This document shows positions 49,933 through 58,770 of a stretch of 64,000 bases of DNA, piece by piece; position 1 is the first letter of the stretch; every line of letters starts with the position of its first letter. The position numbers and the translations under genes are program-made. Source of the stretch: Dyadobacter sp. Leaf189 (GTDB lineage Bacteria; Bacteroidota; Bacteroidia; Cytophagales; Spirosomataceae); the NCBI RefSeq assembly GCF_001424405.1, contig NZ_LMPS01000007.1:186268-250267 (forward strand). Direction: 5' to 3'. The notes under the pieces were generated by a model. The model did no database searches, was not told the DNA's origin, and saw only the letters and a list, made by a program, of their open reading frames with translations.

Positions 49933-50943
49933 ATGATTTATTTAAAACAGATCAGTCTTATTGCGCTACTGGCAGTCTTTTCATTTTCCTGCAAGCCTGA
50001 CAACAGAGCTGTTGCTGATATAAGTGATATAGATTTAAAAGTTGTTTCTGAAAATCTCGACGAGGAGCTATTTGCCTGCAAGTCGGAGACAGAAGTACAA
50101 AATTTTTTGAACAAACATCCGAATTTAGGCAGGTATTACTTTTCAGATGCACCGGTTGAGCCTGGTAAACTGGCAGGTTATCTCTTTAGTATTCTTCAAA
50201 ATCAGGATTTCAGGACATTCAAGACGCAGCTCGACTCGCTGATTGGCGACCGGCAAACTGTAATTGTAGATTCACTCACGAAAGCATTCAAACACATTAA
50301 GTACTACTACCCTGCATTTACCGCACCAAAAGTTGAATTTATGGTCTCCGGTTTCGCAGGTAATGATCTGTACATTTCAGACTCTCTTATCATCATTGGT
50401 CTCGATTATTTCGGCGGCCCAAATGCAATGTACCGTCCTGATGTATTTGATTACCAGTTACGCCGCTATCAAAAAGAGTATATTGTTCCTTCCATTATTT
50501 TCTTTATTTCAAACAGGTTCAACAAAATCAGTCCGGGTGATCAAACCTTACTGGCCGATATGATCGGGTATGGGAAAGGGTATGAATTTGTGAGACACAT
50601 GATGCCCGGAACGCCGCAAAGTCTGATTATCGGCTACTCGGAGGATAACCTGAAAAAGACCTATAACAGTCAGCAGGATATCTGGGCGTACTTTATCGCG
50701 AGCAAGTTACTTTATGAAAAGAATGTGTTGCAAAAGCGTAAATTCATCGAAGAGCGACCATTTACAACAGAAATCGGGCAGAAAGTGCCGGGTGCTATCG
50801 CCCGCTGGGTAGGATGGCGCATTGTGAATTTGTTTATGAAAGAAAACAGGGAAGTATCTATTGTTGAGTTGATGGAGATTGAGAATGCAAGCCGGATCCT
50901 GCAGGAATCGGGTTATAGCGGCCAGCCGGACAAAGTAGAGTAG
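49933..50943 (+). CDS. gldB: Gliding-motility lipoprotein GldB
   Basis: 336 residues. Lipoprotein signal with anchor Cys at about residue 20 (AVFSFSC). The mature protein is alpha-helical with VEFMVSGFAGNDLYISDSLIIIGLDYFGG and MYRPDVFDYQLRRYQKEY in the central region, the GldB pattern. GldB is required for gliding in Flavobacterium johnsoniae, but its biochemical action is unknown. It is followed after 45 bases by nuoH. Gliding genes here are scattered rather than clustered (gldJ-like at 15 kb, PorP/SprF at 7 kb). Confidence 0.93.
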   Translation: MIYLKQISLIALLAVFSFSCKPDNRAVADISDIDLKVVSENLDEELFACKSETEVQNFLNKHPNLGRYYFSDAPVEPGKLAGYLFSILQNQDFRTFKTQLDSLIGDRQTVIVDSLTKAFKHIKYYYPAFTAPKVEFMVSGFAGNDLYISDSLIIIGLDYFGGPNAMYRPDVFDYQLRRYQKEYIVPSIIFFISNRFNKISPGDQTLLADMIGYGKGYEFVRHMMPGTPQSLIIGYSEDNLKKTYNSQQDIWAYFIASKLLYEKNVLQKRKFIEERPFTTEIGQKVPGAIARWVGWRIVNLFMKENREVSIVELMEIENASRILQESGYSGQPDKVE

Positions 50944-50988
50944 ATTTTATTTACTTTTGCCAAATCCTGTTAACTCAACCAGCCTTTA

Positions 50989-52077
50989 ATGCCATTTACC
51001 CTCCTAATATTCCTGCTCCTGGTACCCGGCTTTGTGGTAATCGGTGTCTATCTTGAAAGAAAGGTATCCGCCTTTATCCAGGATAGAATGGGGCCAATGG
51101 AGGTAGGTAAGTGGGGTCTTTTGCAACTTTTTGCAGATTTGCTTAAACTGTTGCAAAAAGAAGACATTGTTCCCAAAGCAGCCGACAGGCGCCTCTTTCT
51201 GATGGCGCCTTTTATTATTTTCATCTCCGTATTTGCAGGTTTTGCAGTAGTTCCGCTGGCGCCGGAGCTTGCAGGTTCGGGTGCGGCAGTCGGCGTTTTC
51301 TTTCTTTTGACGATCGTTTCCGTAGATGTTGTCGGGCTGTTAATGGCTGGCTGGGGCTCTAACAATAAATTCGCATTGTTCGGGGCAATGCGCGCTGTGG
51401 CACAAATCATATCCTACGAAATACCACTTGGTTTGTCAATTCTCTGCGTAGTAATGTTAACGCAAACACTTGATCTGCAAGTGATCAGCTTTCAGCAGGG
51501 CATTTACTCGACTGAGCCCGTTTACCTCTTTGGAATGAAACAATTGGGCGTGGATGTAACCCAGGTAGGCGGGATACTGACCTGGAATATTGTCAGAAAT
51601 CCTTTCTTGTTGATAGCCTACGTCGTGTTTTTCATAGCCTCTCTTGCAGAATGTAACCGTGCACCGTTTGACTTACCTGAGGGAGAATCTGAATTAGTAG
51701 CCGGTTTTCATACAGAGTATTCCGGAATGCGCTGGGCGCTTTTTATGCTCTCCGAATATGGAATGATGTTGCTGGTATCGCTCCTGGGCGCTATTCTCTT
51801 TCTTGGAAGCTGGAACACACCGCTTCCTAATATCGGCCCGCTTCGTTTGGCAGATTGGACAAGCGGAGAACCCGGAACCTGGTTTGGATACATTACCGGG
51901 ATCTTCTGGATTTTAAGTAAGGCGATGTTTGGTATTCTTCTGCAAATGTGGGCCCGGTGGACTTTGCCCCGGCTTCGCGTGGATCAGCTGATGTATTTAG
52001 GCTGGAAGGTACTGACGCCGGTTGGTCTGGTTCTCTTCTTTATTTCCGGCGTCTGGCGTTTGATCGGTATCAGTTAG
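50989..52077 (+). CDS. nuoH: NADH-quinone oxidoreductase subunit H
   Basis: Membrane subunit of respiratory complex I that forms much of the quinone site. 362 residues with about eight transmembrane helices. YLERKVSAFIQDRMGPMEVG near residue 22, RAVAQIISYEIPLGLSIL, LAECNRAPFDLPEGESELVAGF and FHTEYSGMRWALF are strong family motifs. No other nuo gene is next to it, so the complex must be assembled from genes at other loci. Its 3' end overlaps the convergent DUF3299-like gene by eight bases. Confidence 0.96.
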   Translation: MPFTLLIFLLLVPGFVVIGVYLERKVSAFIQDRMGPMEVGKWGLLQLFADLLKLLQKEDIVPKAADRRLFLMAPFIIFISVFAGFAVVPLAPELAGSGAAVGVFFLLTIVSVDVVGLLMAGWGSNNKFALFGAMRAVAQIISYEIPLGLSILCVVMLTQTLDLQVISFQQGIYSTEPVYLFGMKQLGVDVTQVGGILTWNIVRNPFLLIAYVVFFIASLAECNRAPFDLPEGESELVAGFHTEYSGMRWALFMLSEYGMMLLVSLLGAILFLGSWNTPLPNIGPLRLADWTSGEPGTWFGYITGIFWILSKAMFGILLQMWARWTLPRLRVDQLMYLGWKVLTPVGLVLFFISGVWRLIGIS

Positions 52078-52522
52078 TAATTTCTGCTCCGTCAAGAATG
52101 TAGTTCATCTGGTAAATATCATCTGCATTCAACTTCAATGTTCCCGTAAAAGTAAGCCGCTCATCGGTTTTGAACTTCCGGCCATCTTTTTTCTTGAAGT
52201 TCAGGGTCATTACCGTTTCAGGTCCGGCACCTCCGCAAAAAAAGCATGCGCTGAATGGAAATGCGGAAAGCACGTACAAGTTTGCATCCAGGTCAACCGG
52301 GAGAATATAGCCGGTAATAGCTACCTGCTGATTTTTCAACTTCTGAACACTTGGGCCAAAAGTAGGGTGGAGCATGTAAATGGATTCTTCTGCATACCAC
52401 TTTTTCTTGAAAGTCACATCGCGTAAAGTCTCCCAGGTCACCTTAACGGGTTCGTTGGCCGGCTTGAATGCCAGGAGTGTGGTAATGCAAAAAAATAAGA
52501 TGGCCGCTTTCAACGATTTCAT
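52070..52522 (-). CDS. DUF3299-like exported protein
   Basis: 150 residues with a signal peptide (MKSLKAAILFFCITTLLAF). The mature domain has VAITGYILPVDLDANLYVLSAF in two strands, then ACFFCGGAGPETVMTLNF with two close cysteines (CxxC), the pattern of DUF3299. In Pseudomonas and Vibrio, DUF3299 genes sit beside an ABC ATPase and an FtsX-like permease in zinc-linked operons. The same order occurs here. A metal-binding role for the cysteines is inference. It ends the ATPase-permease operon. Confidence 0.7.
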   Translation of the reverse strand: MKSLKAAILFFCITTLLAFKPANEPVKVTWETLRDVTFKKKWYAEESIYMLHPTFGPSVQKLKNQQVAITGYILPVDLDANLYVLSAFPFSACFFCGGAGPETVMTLNFKKKDGRKFKTDERLTFTGTLKLNADDIYQMNYILDGAEITN

Positions 52523-52575
52523 TTGCTCTTCTATTTAAAAGGGATTGAACCTGATAAACAAATTTAAGCAGATTA

Positions 52576-53805
52576 TCATTCCTCTGCCAGTGTGCGGGAT
52601 ATATTCAGCCGGTAAATTCCTGCCGAAGGAAGCGCCGCCGCAATTGCCCCAACTGCCAATGCGGCAAAAAGAAGGTAGATTTCCTCAGGCAGAAGCGCGA
52701 ACCTGCCAAGGGTATAATGGAAATCCTGCTCCGCTGCTTTCGAGAAAAACCACAACCCGACCCTGCTGAGAATAATACCGGACAAAAAGCCGATTACCGC
52801 CAGGAACAATCCTTCAATTAGCAACATCAGGAAAAGGAAAGTTCGTGTAGCGCCAAGGGAAAGCATCAATGCCATTTCGTACTTACGTTCTTTCAGAGAA
52901 TTGTAAAGCGAAACAAAAACGCTTATTCCAGCAATGGTAATAATAATAATGGCGATCGCCCGCAGTGTTTCGATTCCTACACCAAGCAGCGAAAAAAGCC
53001 GGTTGATCTCGATGCTCGGCAATGCAGCCTGCATAGATGTATTCTGGTTGATCTGCCACGGAATTGTCATTAAACCCATCGGATTACGAAACTGGATTAA
53101 TGCACTGGTAACATCCTTTCCATCTTCGTCGGGCTCGCCGCCAGCGTGTTCCCCGGCATGGTCCTCATGCTTTTCAGTGGTGGGTTTTTCATGATCGTGG
53201 ATATCCCAGATACTGGATAACCTGGTCAGGATCAGCTGATCTACTACCGAGCCACTAGGTTGGAAGATACCTGTGACCTTGTACTTACGATCGCCATGCA
53301 CATCACCTGCTCCGTCCAGTCCGTGAGAGCTTGCGAAAGTATCGCCGATTTTAAGTCCTGATACCCGGGCCACCTTGCTGCCGAGCGTTACTTCCATAGA
53401 TGCATTATATACGTGCCCCTCGGCTACCTTCACCTTATAATGCTCAATGTACTTGGGCGTGGTTCCCAGGATCCTGAATCCCTGGTAATTATCTCCCATT
53501 GAAAGTGGGATCACTGTTTTTACAAACGGATTTTTTCTTAATGCATCTACTTCTGCCAGTGGTACATTGCCTGTGGGCGCGTCGATCTGGTAAATGCTGG
53601 ACAGGATCAATTGCAAGGGGCTGCCTTTCGCGCCTACTACCATGTCAATTCCTTTGATATTCTTCCGGAACTGCTCGTCAAGCTGCTGGTTCAGGAGCAG
53701 AAGCAACGAGATCATGCCAATACCGAGCGCAAGTAAAAGTGCACTCAGGAAGCTGTTAAGCTTTTTTTCTTTGATATTGGCGATGCTGATTTTGAAAAGG
53801 TTCAT
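52576..53805 (-). CDS. FtsX/MacB-type ABC transporter permease with His-rich loop
   Basis: About 409 residues. A first membrane helix (LNSFLSALLLALGIGMISLLLLL), a large periplasmic domain, and three C-terminal helices around 275-400 give the MacB/FtsX plan. The periplasmic part contains a His/Asp/Glu-rich segment (DIHDHEKPTTEKHEDHAGEH, residues 201-220, five His) that could bind divalent metal. It is 21 bases or so downstream of the ATPase and 53 bases upstream of the DUF3299-like gene. The start at 53805 (MNLFKISIANIKEKKL) is chosen over a GTG six codons before. Confidence 0.85.
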   Translation of the reverse strand: MNLFKISIANIKEKKLNSFLSALLLALGIGMISLLLLLNQQLDEQFRKNIKGIDMVVGAKGSPLQLILSSIYQIDAPTGNVPLAEVDALRKNPFVKTVIPLSMGDNYQGFRILGTTPKYIEHYKVKVAEGHVYNASMEVTLGSKVARVSGLKIGDTFASSHGLDGAGDVHGDRKYKVTGIFQPSGSVVDQLILTRLSSIWDIHDHEKPTTEKHEDHAGEHAGGEPDEDGKDVTSALIQFRNPMGLMTIPWQINQNTSMQAALPSIEINRLFSLLGVGIETLRAIAIIIITIAGISVFVSLYNSLKERKYEMALMLSLGATRTFLFLMLLIEGLFLAVIGFLSGIILSRVGLWFFSKAAEQDFHYTLGRFALLPEEIYLLFAALAVGAIAAALPSAGIYRLNISRTLAEE

Positions 53806-53844
53806 TGCGTTGATTTTTGCCACCCGGAGAGCAGCCTTGATCCG

Positions 53845-54471
53845 TTATAAAATGACCTGGTTGGAAAATTCATCTTTCAGCCGCTGGTCGTGCGTAACCA
53901 CCACGAGGCTTGCACCTATTAATGCAGACTGCATTTTGAGCAGCTCGATAACACGTTGGCAGTTGATGTCGTCGAGGTTTGAAGTAGGTTCATCGGCGAG
54001 GATTACATTGGGTTCATTCATCAATGCACGCGCGATACTTACCCGCTGTTGCTCGCCCTGGCTCAGCTGTGCTGTTTTTTTGTTTAAATGCTCCGCAAAA
54101 CCCAGTTCGTTCGCGAGGAAAATTGCTTTCTTTCTGTCCTGTGGCTTTTCGGCAAGGAAATTGGAGAGCAGCAGGTTATCGATCACCGACAATGCACTAA
54201 CAAAATGCGCGCGCTGGTAGATGATCCCGATGCTTTTAGCCCGGATCAATGCAATCTGCTCCGCCTCCATGTGGCTGATGGACCTGCCGCCTACGGATAC
54301 TTCCCCGCTTTCGGGGCGGAGCAGGAGGGCAAGAAGATGAAGTAATGTGGTTTTACCTTTCCCGGACTGGCCTAAAATCAGTAAAGTTTCCTTGTCACCG
54401 CAATTGATATCAGGAAATTGGAAAGTTTTTTGGGGAGAGTACGAAAACCTGAGATTGTGACTCGTAATCAT
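53845..54471 (-). CDS. ABC transporter ATPase (LolD/MacB type)
   Basis: 208 residues: Walker A GQSGKGKTTLLHLLALLL near 33, the Q-loop in IGIIYQRAHFVSALSVIDN, signature LSQGEQQRVSIARALM and Walker B VILADEPTSNLDD followed by the H-loop VVVTHDQRL. It is the nucleotide-binding partner of the permease encoded just downstream. The MacB/LolD-like class often acts as a mechanotransmitter rather than a channel. First gene of the three-gene operon. Confidence 0.9.
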   Translation of the reverse strand: MITSHNLRFSYSPQKTFQFPDINCGDKETLLILGQSGKGKTTLLHLLALLLRPESGEVSVGGRSISHMEAEQIALIRAKSIGIIYQRAHFVSALSVIDNLLLSNFLAEKPQDRKKAIFLANELGFAEHLNKKTAQLSQGEQQRVSIARALMNEPNVILADEPTSNLDDINCQRVIELLKMQSALIGASLVVVTHDQRLKDEFSNQVIL

Positions 54472-54687
54472 TTCCTGGATCTTTTTTAGTCTGCAATGAT
54501 AGCAAAGTTTTTTTGGCCGTCAATTTAAAACGTGTGTTAATGCACGGTTGTGGTCCACATCAGCTGATTTCCGGGTACCGGAATTTGGCAGACCGGCATT
54601 CATTCTAAAAAAATTCCCAGCTACAAATAAATCTATTGTTAAAACGTTGAAATGGTGTTGAAGCCGTAATAAAACCGACAACTATCC

Positions 54688-54695
54688 TATTTTTG
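54688..54695 (+). promoter_or_regulatory. Candidate -7 element upstream of the DUF6089-like gene
   Basis: TATTTTTG matches TAnnTTTG and lies 18 bases before the ATG at 54714. A properly spaced -33 TTTG is not seen, so support is weak. Confidence 0.3.
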
Positions 54696-54713
54696 CAAAA
54701 AAACGATCTGAAA

Positions 54714-55724
54714 ATGCGTAGACATTTTGAATTCAAAAGAGTATCCGGGGCGCTTGCAGTGATCATGACTTTTGGACTTTTATTAACAGGAAAAGATGCC
54801 AGCGCGCAGAGCAGAGGCATTTTCGTTCCTTACTCTACAGCAGGCTTTGGCGTAGGTACATCCAGCTATTTTGGCGATTTCGCTCCATACAGAAGGCACG
54901 TAGCTTCTGTATTTAACATGATGCGTTGGAGCATCGGCGGCAATTACACAAGGCACTTTACACCACGTCTGGCAGCCAGGGCTAGCTTCATTTATGGTCG
55001 CATTGCTGGCGACGACTACATTATGAACCGGAGGCCGAAATACGAAACAAACATTTTCTATGCCAGGAACCTGCATTTCAGAAATGATCTTAAAGAGTTT
55101 TCGGTACAAGGTATTTTCAAGCTTATTCCTGATAACAGAAGCTACGATAGAAGGCCCCAGTTTGGAGCCTATCTTTTTGCAGGTGTAGCATTAACCGCTC
55201 ACAACCCTAAGGCGCTGGATTCATTGAATGGTGACTGGGTAAAGTTGCAGCCGCTCGGAACAGAAGGGCAGGGTAATGAAGGTTATGCGAAACCATATTC
55301 ACTTGTTCAATTTGCAGTCCCTGTGGGCATTGGTTTGAGATACAAAATCAATCAGCGATTTGATGTTTCGGTGGAGCTGGGTTTCAGAAAAACCTTTACG
55401 GATTATCTTGATGATGCGCACGGAAATTATGCCGATCCGGCAGTTTTTGCAGACAATCCACTTGCATTGGCACTGTCCAACAGATCTACGGAGCGTGTCG
55501 CTGTCAGAAAAGGTGCAGATCGTACGGGATCTTTGGTTAAGTTTTTACAAGTCAATTATCAGGTTGAAACCAACGATCCTTTTGCAGCTCTTCCGGCGAC
55601 CGGCTTTGCAGCACCAGGTACACAGCGCGGAAACAGTCCTACATTGACTGACAACTACCTTTTTGGAATGATCCACCTGAATTACATGCTGCCTTCGCAG
55701 ATCAAATGTCCTCCGCTCAAATAA
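54714..55724 (+). CDS. Outer-membrane beta-barrel protein, DUF6089-like (first of two)
   Basis: 336 residues. A signal peptide ends ASAQS, followed by FGVGTSSYFGDFAPYRRH, the start typical of DUF6089-like outer-membrane proteins. Alternating strands with aromatic ends run through the chain (FQ-GIFKLIPDNRSYDRR, FGAYLFAGVALTAHNPKAL, VSVELGFRKTFTDYLDDAHGNY), ending in FGMIHLNYMLPSQIKCPPLK. The motif EFGxRKTFTDYLDD-type recurs in the next gene. Function is unknown. I chose the ATG at 54714 over an earlier TTG. Confidence 0.8.
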   Translation: MRRHFEFKRVSGALAVIMTFGLLLTGKDASAQSRGIFVPYSTAGFGVGTSSYFGDFAPYRRHVASVFNMMRWSIGGNYTRHFTPRLAARASFIYGRIAGDDYIMNRRPKYETNIFYARNLHFRNDLKEFSVQGIFKLIPDNRSYDRRPQFGAYLFAGVALTAHNPKALDSLNGDWVKLQPLGTEGQGNEGYAKPYSLVQFAVPVGIGLRYKINQRFDVSVELGFRKTFTDYLDDAHGNYADPAVFADNPLALALSNRSTERVAVRKGADRTGSLVKFLQVNYQVETNDPFAALPATGFAAPGTQRGNSPTLTDNYLFGMIHLNYMLPSQIKCPPLK

Positions 55725-55733
55725 AAGCACACA

Positions 55734-56432
55734 TTGAAATCATTATTTTCAAACAGGATTGATAAATACTTGCTTCGTCTCTTCGTTGCAGGTATTTATT
55801 TTTTTGTCTCTGTAAATTCCTCCAAGGCTCAGAAAATCGAGCTGGGCGCGGGCATTGGCGGTTTCAATTACAAAGGAGATATTTCCCCTTCACAGCGGCT
55901 GCGCTTTGTTAAGCCGGGCGGCAGCCTGTTTTTTCGTTTTAACCCTACTCAGGCATTATCACTGCGGGCAGAAGTGGCAGGCGGGATCATAGGCGCGGCG
56001 GACAAGCATAGCAAAGACCCTTTTCAGGTTGCGCGCAACAAGTCTTTCAGGTCAGGCATTTTTGAAGGCTCTGCGGTAGCGGAGTATAACTTTCTCAATT
56101 TCCAGGAGCGCCGTTTTGCGGTTAACTGGAGTCCATACCTTTTTGGTGGAGTAGGTTATTCCAGGTTCAATCCTCAGACCAAAACCAGCGACTATAAAAC
56201 ATCGTCGTTCATTCTGCCGTATGGCGTTGGTATCAAATATCAGATCCGGCGGCCATGGAATATCGGACTGGAATATGGTGCCAGAAAGACTTTTACAGAC
56301 TACCTGGATGATCTTGGTGGAAAGCCGGTTAACACAGACAAATTACAGCAGGGAGATCCTTCTCTGAAAGACAACTATTACTATATTAGACTTTCGGTAA
56401 GTTACACATTTTACAAAATCGTTTGTCCCTGA
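55734..56432 (+). CDS. Outer-membrane beta-barrel protein, DUF6089-like (second)
   Basis: 232 residues, starting with a TTG codon (no ATG fits), signal peptide KSLFSNRIDKYLLRLFVAG and cleavage near SSKAQK. ELGAGIGGFNYKGDISPSQR and LEYGARKTFTDYLDDLGG match the preceding barrel, so the two are probably paralogues after duplication. The C-terminal strands end DNYYYIRLSVSYTFYKIVCP with a Cys near the end. Spacing is nine bases from the first barrel and four from the DUF2911 gene, so all three are likely one operon. Confidence 0.75.
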   Translation: MKSLFSNRIDKYLLRLFVAGIYFFVSVNSSKAQKIELGAGIGGFNYKGDISPSQRLRFVKPGGSLFFRFNPTQALSLRAEVAGGIIGAADKHSKDPFQVARNKSFRSGIFEGSAVAEYNFLNFQERRFAVNWSPYLFGGVGYSRFNPQTKTSDYKTSSFILPYGVGIKYQIRRPWNIGLEYGARKTFTDYLDDLGGKPVNTDKLQQGDPSLKDNYYYIRLSVSYTFYKIVCP

Positions 56433-56436
56433 TCCT

Positions 56437-56979
56437 ATGAAGAAACCTCTCCTGATCATTCTGGGCGTTGTTATTGCTGCGCTGATAGGATTTGCCGGTA
56501 TGCGGATGTATACCAAATCATTTAGCCCCGAAGCCGTTGCTGAAACAAATAAGAATGGCGTCAGCGTAAAGGTTACTTACAGCAAGCCAAGCAAGAAAGG
56601 CAGGCTCATTTTCGGGCGCGAACAGGATAATGCATTGCTGCCTTACGGAAAGGTTTGGAGAACAGGCGCTAACGAGGCTACTATCATCGAAATCGGCAGC
56701 GGACTTACAATTGCCGGAAAGCCGGTGCAGGCTGGTACCTATTCACTTTACTCAGTTCCCGGCCAGGGAAGCTGGAAGATCATCCTGAATTCCGAGGTAG
56801 GTCAGTGGGGAACCAATTATAACGATGGGAAAGATGTGCTACGGGTAGAAGTTCCCATTCGCATCCGCTCCTCTGTGCAGGAGTTGTTTGATATCTACTT
56901 CGAGGAAATCCCCAATGGTGTCAATATGATCCTTAGCTGGGACCAGACAGAAGCCATTGTTCCTTTTTCACACAAATAA
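56437..56979 (+). CDS. DUF2911 protein
   Basis: 180 residues with an N-terminal anchor or signal (LLIILGVVIAALIGFAGM). The rest is beta-rich: VSVKVTYSKPSKKGRLIFG, LLPYGKVWRTGANEATIIE, TIAGKPVQAGTYSLYSVPG and WKIILNSEVGQWGTNYN, which is the DUF2911 pattern. The family has no known biochemical role. It is the third gene after the two barrel genes, with four bases between it and the second one. Confidence 0.85.
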   Translation: MKKPLLIILGVVIAALIGFAGMRMYTKSFSPEAVAETNKNGVSVKVTYSKPSKKGRLIFGREQDNALLPYGKVWRTGANEATIIEIGSGLTIAGKPVQAGTYSLYSVPGQGSWKIILNSEVGQWGTNYNDGKDVLRVEVPIRIRSSVQELFDIYFEEIPNGVNMILSWDQTEAIVPFSHK

Positions 56980-57003
56980 GATTGGTTTGCTACCTTTGCC
57001 CGC

Positions 57004-57891
57004 ATGTTTGTTGGAGCCATTGAAAAAGTAGACCAGTTTACCCGTCCGATCCATTTTATATTCCGTTACTACACGGGCAGCGATATCGTACCCGGTACAG
57101 CCACCTTATTTTTTGTAAACGAAGAAGGCTTCGCAATTACCTGCAGGCACGTAGCGCGACAGATACTTTACGCGAATTCCATCTACGAGAATTATCTCAA
57201 ATTTCGGGGCGAACTCAGGAAGTTTGAGAAGGATCCGGGATTTGAAACACAGCGGACGAATCTTGAAAACAAATACAAGATATCCGCAGCTAACCCCATT
57301 CGCGTTCTTTTCAACTTCATTCAGTGTGTCTCTGCCTATAAAGCGATGACCATACATCTGCACCCCACACAGGATCTCGCAATTATACAGTTTAGGGAAT
57401 TTGAATCGGTGCAGTACCAGGGGTATGCACAGTTTTTGAAAGATTCACGGCTTGTAAAGCAAGGCAGGTACCTGTGCAGGTTAGGTTATCCTTTTCCGGA
57501 ATTCACCAATTACCAATACAACAAAGTCTCCGGCGATATTGAATGGACTAAGGAAGGTCGTTCCAAAACGCCGAGTTTTCCAATCGACGGCATTATTACC
57601 CGCCATATCGGAGAAGGCAGCGAGGTTACCGGGATAGAAATGAGCACGCCGGGACTGAGAGGTCAAAGCGGCGGCCCACTATTTGATCCAAGCGGGACCA
57701 TTTACGGAATGCAAAGCGCGACCCGGCACCTTCACCTCGGATTTGATCAGGTTAACAGGGAAGTAGTATCCGACGGACAGCGAAGAAGAGTATCCAATTA
57801 TCCCTTCCTGAATGTAGGTCAATGCGTGCATGTGGATGTGATCAAACAATTTTTAAGGGAGAAAAAAATCAAATTCTACGAACAGGATTAA
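57004..57891 (+). CDS. Trypsin-like serine protease without signal peptide
   Basis: 295 residues with a trypsin-like catalytic triad: His49 in FAITCRHVARQ, Asp124 in HPTQDLAIIQF and Ser222 in GLRGQSGGPLFDPSG. No signal peptide is seen, which is unusual for this fold in bacteria; the protease may act in the cytoplasm or the start may be misjudged. I found no PDZ domain, so it is not of the DegP class. The gene lies 24 bases after the DUF2911 gene, in the same direction. Substrates are unknown. Confidence 0.82.
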   Translation: MFVGAIEKVDQFTRPIHFIFRYYTGSDIVPGTATLFFVNEEGFAITCRHVARQILYANSIYENYLKFRGELRKFEKDPGFETQRTNLENKYKISAANPIRVLFNFIQCVSAYKAMTIHLHPTQDLAIIQFREFESVQYQGYAQFLKDSRLVKQGRYLCRLGYPFPEFTNYQYNKVSGDIEWTKEGRSKTPSFPIDGIITRHIGEGSEVTGIEMSTPGLRGQSGGPLFDPSGTIYGMQSATRHLHLGFDQVNREVVSDGQRRRVSNYPFLNVGQCVHVDVIKQFLREKKIKFYEQD

Positions 57892-57942
57892 CCAGGTAGT
57901 TTTAAGAAAGTCAAATCTTTTAAAAGCATAAAGATCCTGACT

Positions 57943-58767
57943 ATGACTGACCTGCAATACGATCTGATCCAAAGCGAACTTTCGGAACCATTTGTTCTTC
58001 CCGAAGGAGCTGTCGCACATTTTAATACTTACGGATACGTAAAGCTTAAAAATGTTCTGAGTGAAAATCTGCTCGCTTATTACGGAGAGTTGATCACCGA
58101 CCTTGTTTTCAGGCTGAATAAACTGACCAAGCCAATGGAGGAGCGTACAACTTATGAACGCGCTTTTCTGCAGGTGATGAATTTGTGGCGGGAAAGCGAA
58201 AAGGTCAAAGAGTTTGTATTCTCAAAAAGGCTCGCAAAGATTGCTGCCGACCTGTTGCAAAGTTCCGGCGTCAGGTTATACCATGACCAGGCGCTTTACA
58301 AGGAGTCTTCTGGCGGTATTACTCCCTGGCATGCAGATCAATTTTACTGGCCGCTCTCCTCGCCAAAAACGGCAACGGTTTGGATACCGCTTCAAGCAAC
58401 ATCAATGGAAATGGGCCCGCTTGCATTTGCAGAAAAAAGCCACCATGTTGAAATAGGACGTGATTTGGAGATCAGTGATGAAAGTGAGGCACTGATGAAC
58501 GAGGCGCTTAAACAATTTGAGCTGAACGAAACGCCATTTGAACTCGGTGAAGTCAGCTTTCATGCTGGCTGGCTGTTTCACCGCGCCGGGGCCAATACGT
58601 CCGGAAGTCCGCGTAAAGTAATGACGATGATTTATATGGATCAGGATCAAAAAGTGACGCAACCGAGAAATGAGTACCAGCAGGCCGACTGGGAAACCTG
58701 GCTGCTGTCCCGGCCTGTGGGTGGCGCGGCAGACAGCGAGCTTAATCCTGTACTGTTTACTTATTGA
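57943..58767 (+). CDS. Phytanoyl-CoA dioxygenase (PhyH) family protein
   Basis: 274 residues of the Fe(II)/2-oxoglutarate-dependent PhyH family. HxD iron ligands are in GGITPWHADQFYWPL (His, Asp), the distal His in VSFHAGWLFHRAGANTSGS, and an Arg for 2-oxoglutarate follows in GSPRKVMTMIYM. Substrates of this family range from fatty acyl groups to secondary metabolites, and none can be chosen here. It ends three bases before the convergent HAD gene. Confidence 0.85.
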   Translation: MTDLQYDLIQSELSEPFVLPEGAVAHFNTYGYVKLKNVLSENLLAYYGELITDLVFRLNKLTKPMEERTTYERAFLQVMNLWRESEKVKEFVFSKRLAKIAADLLQSSGVRLYHDQALYKESSGGITPWHADQFYWPLSSPKTATVWIPLQATSMEMGPLAFAEKSHHVEIGRDLEISDESEALMNEALKQFELNETPFELGEVSFHAGWLFHRAGANTSGSPRKVMTMIYMDQDQKVTQPRNEYQQADWETWLLSRPVGGAADSELNPVLFTY

Positions 58768-58770
58768 CCA

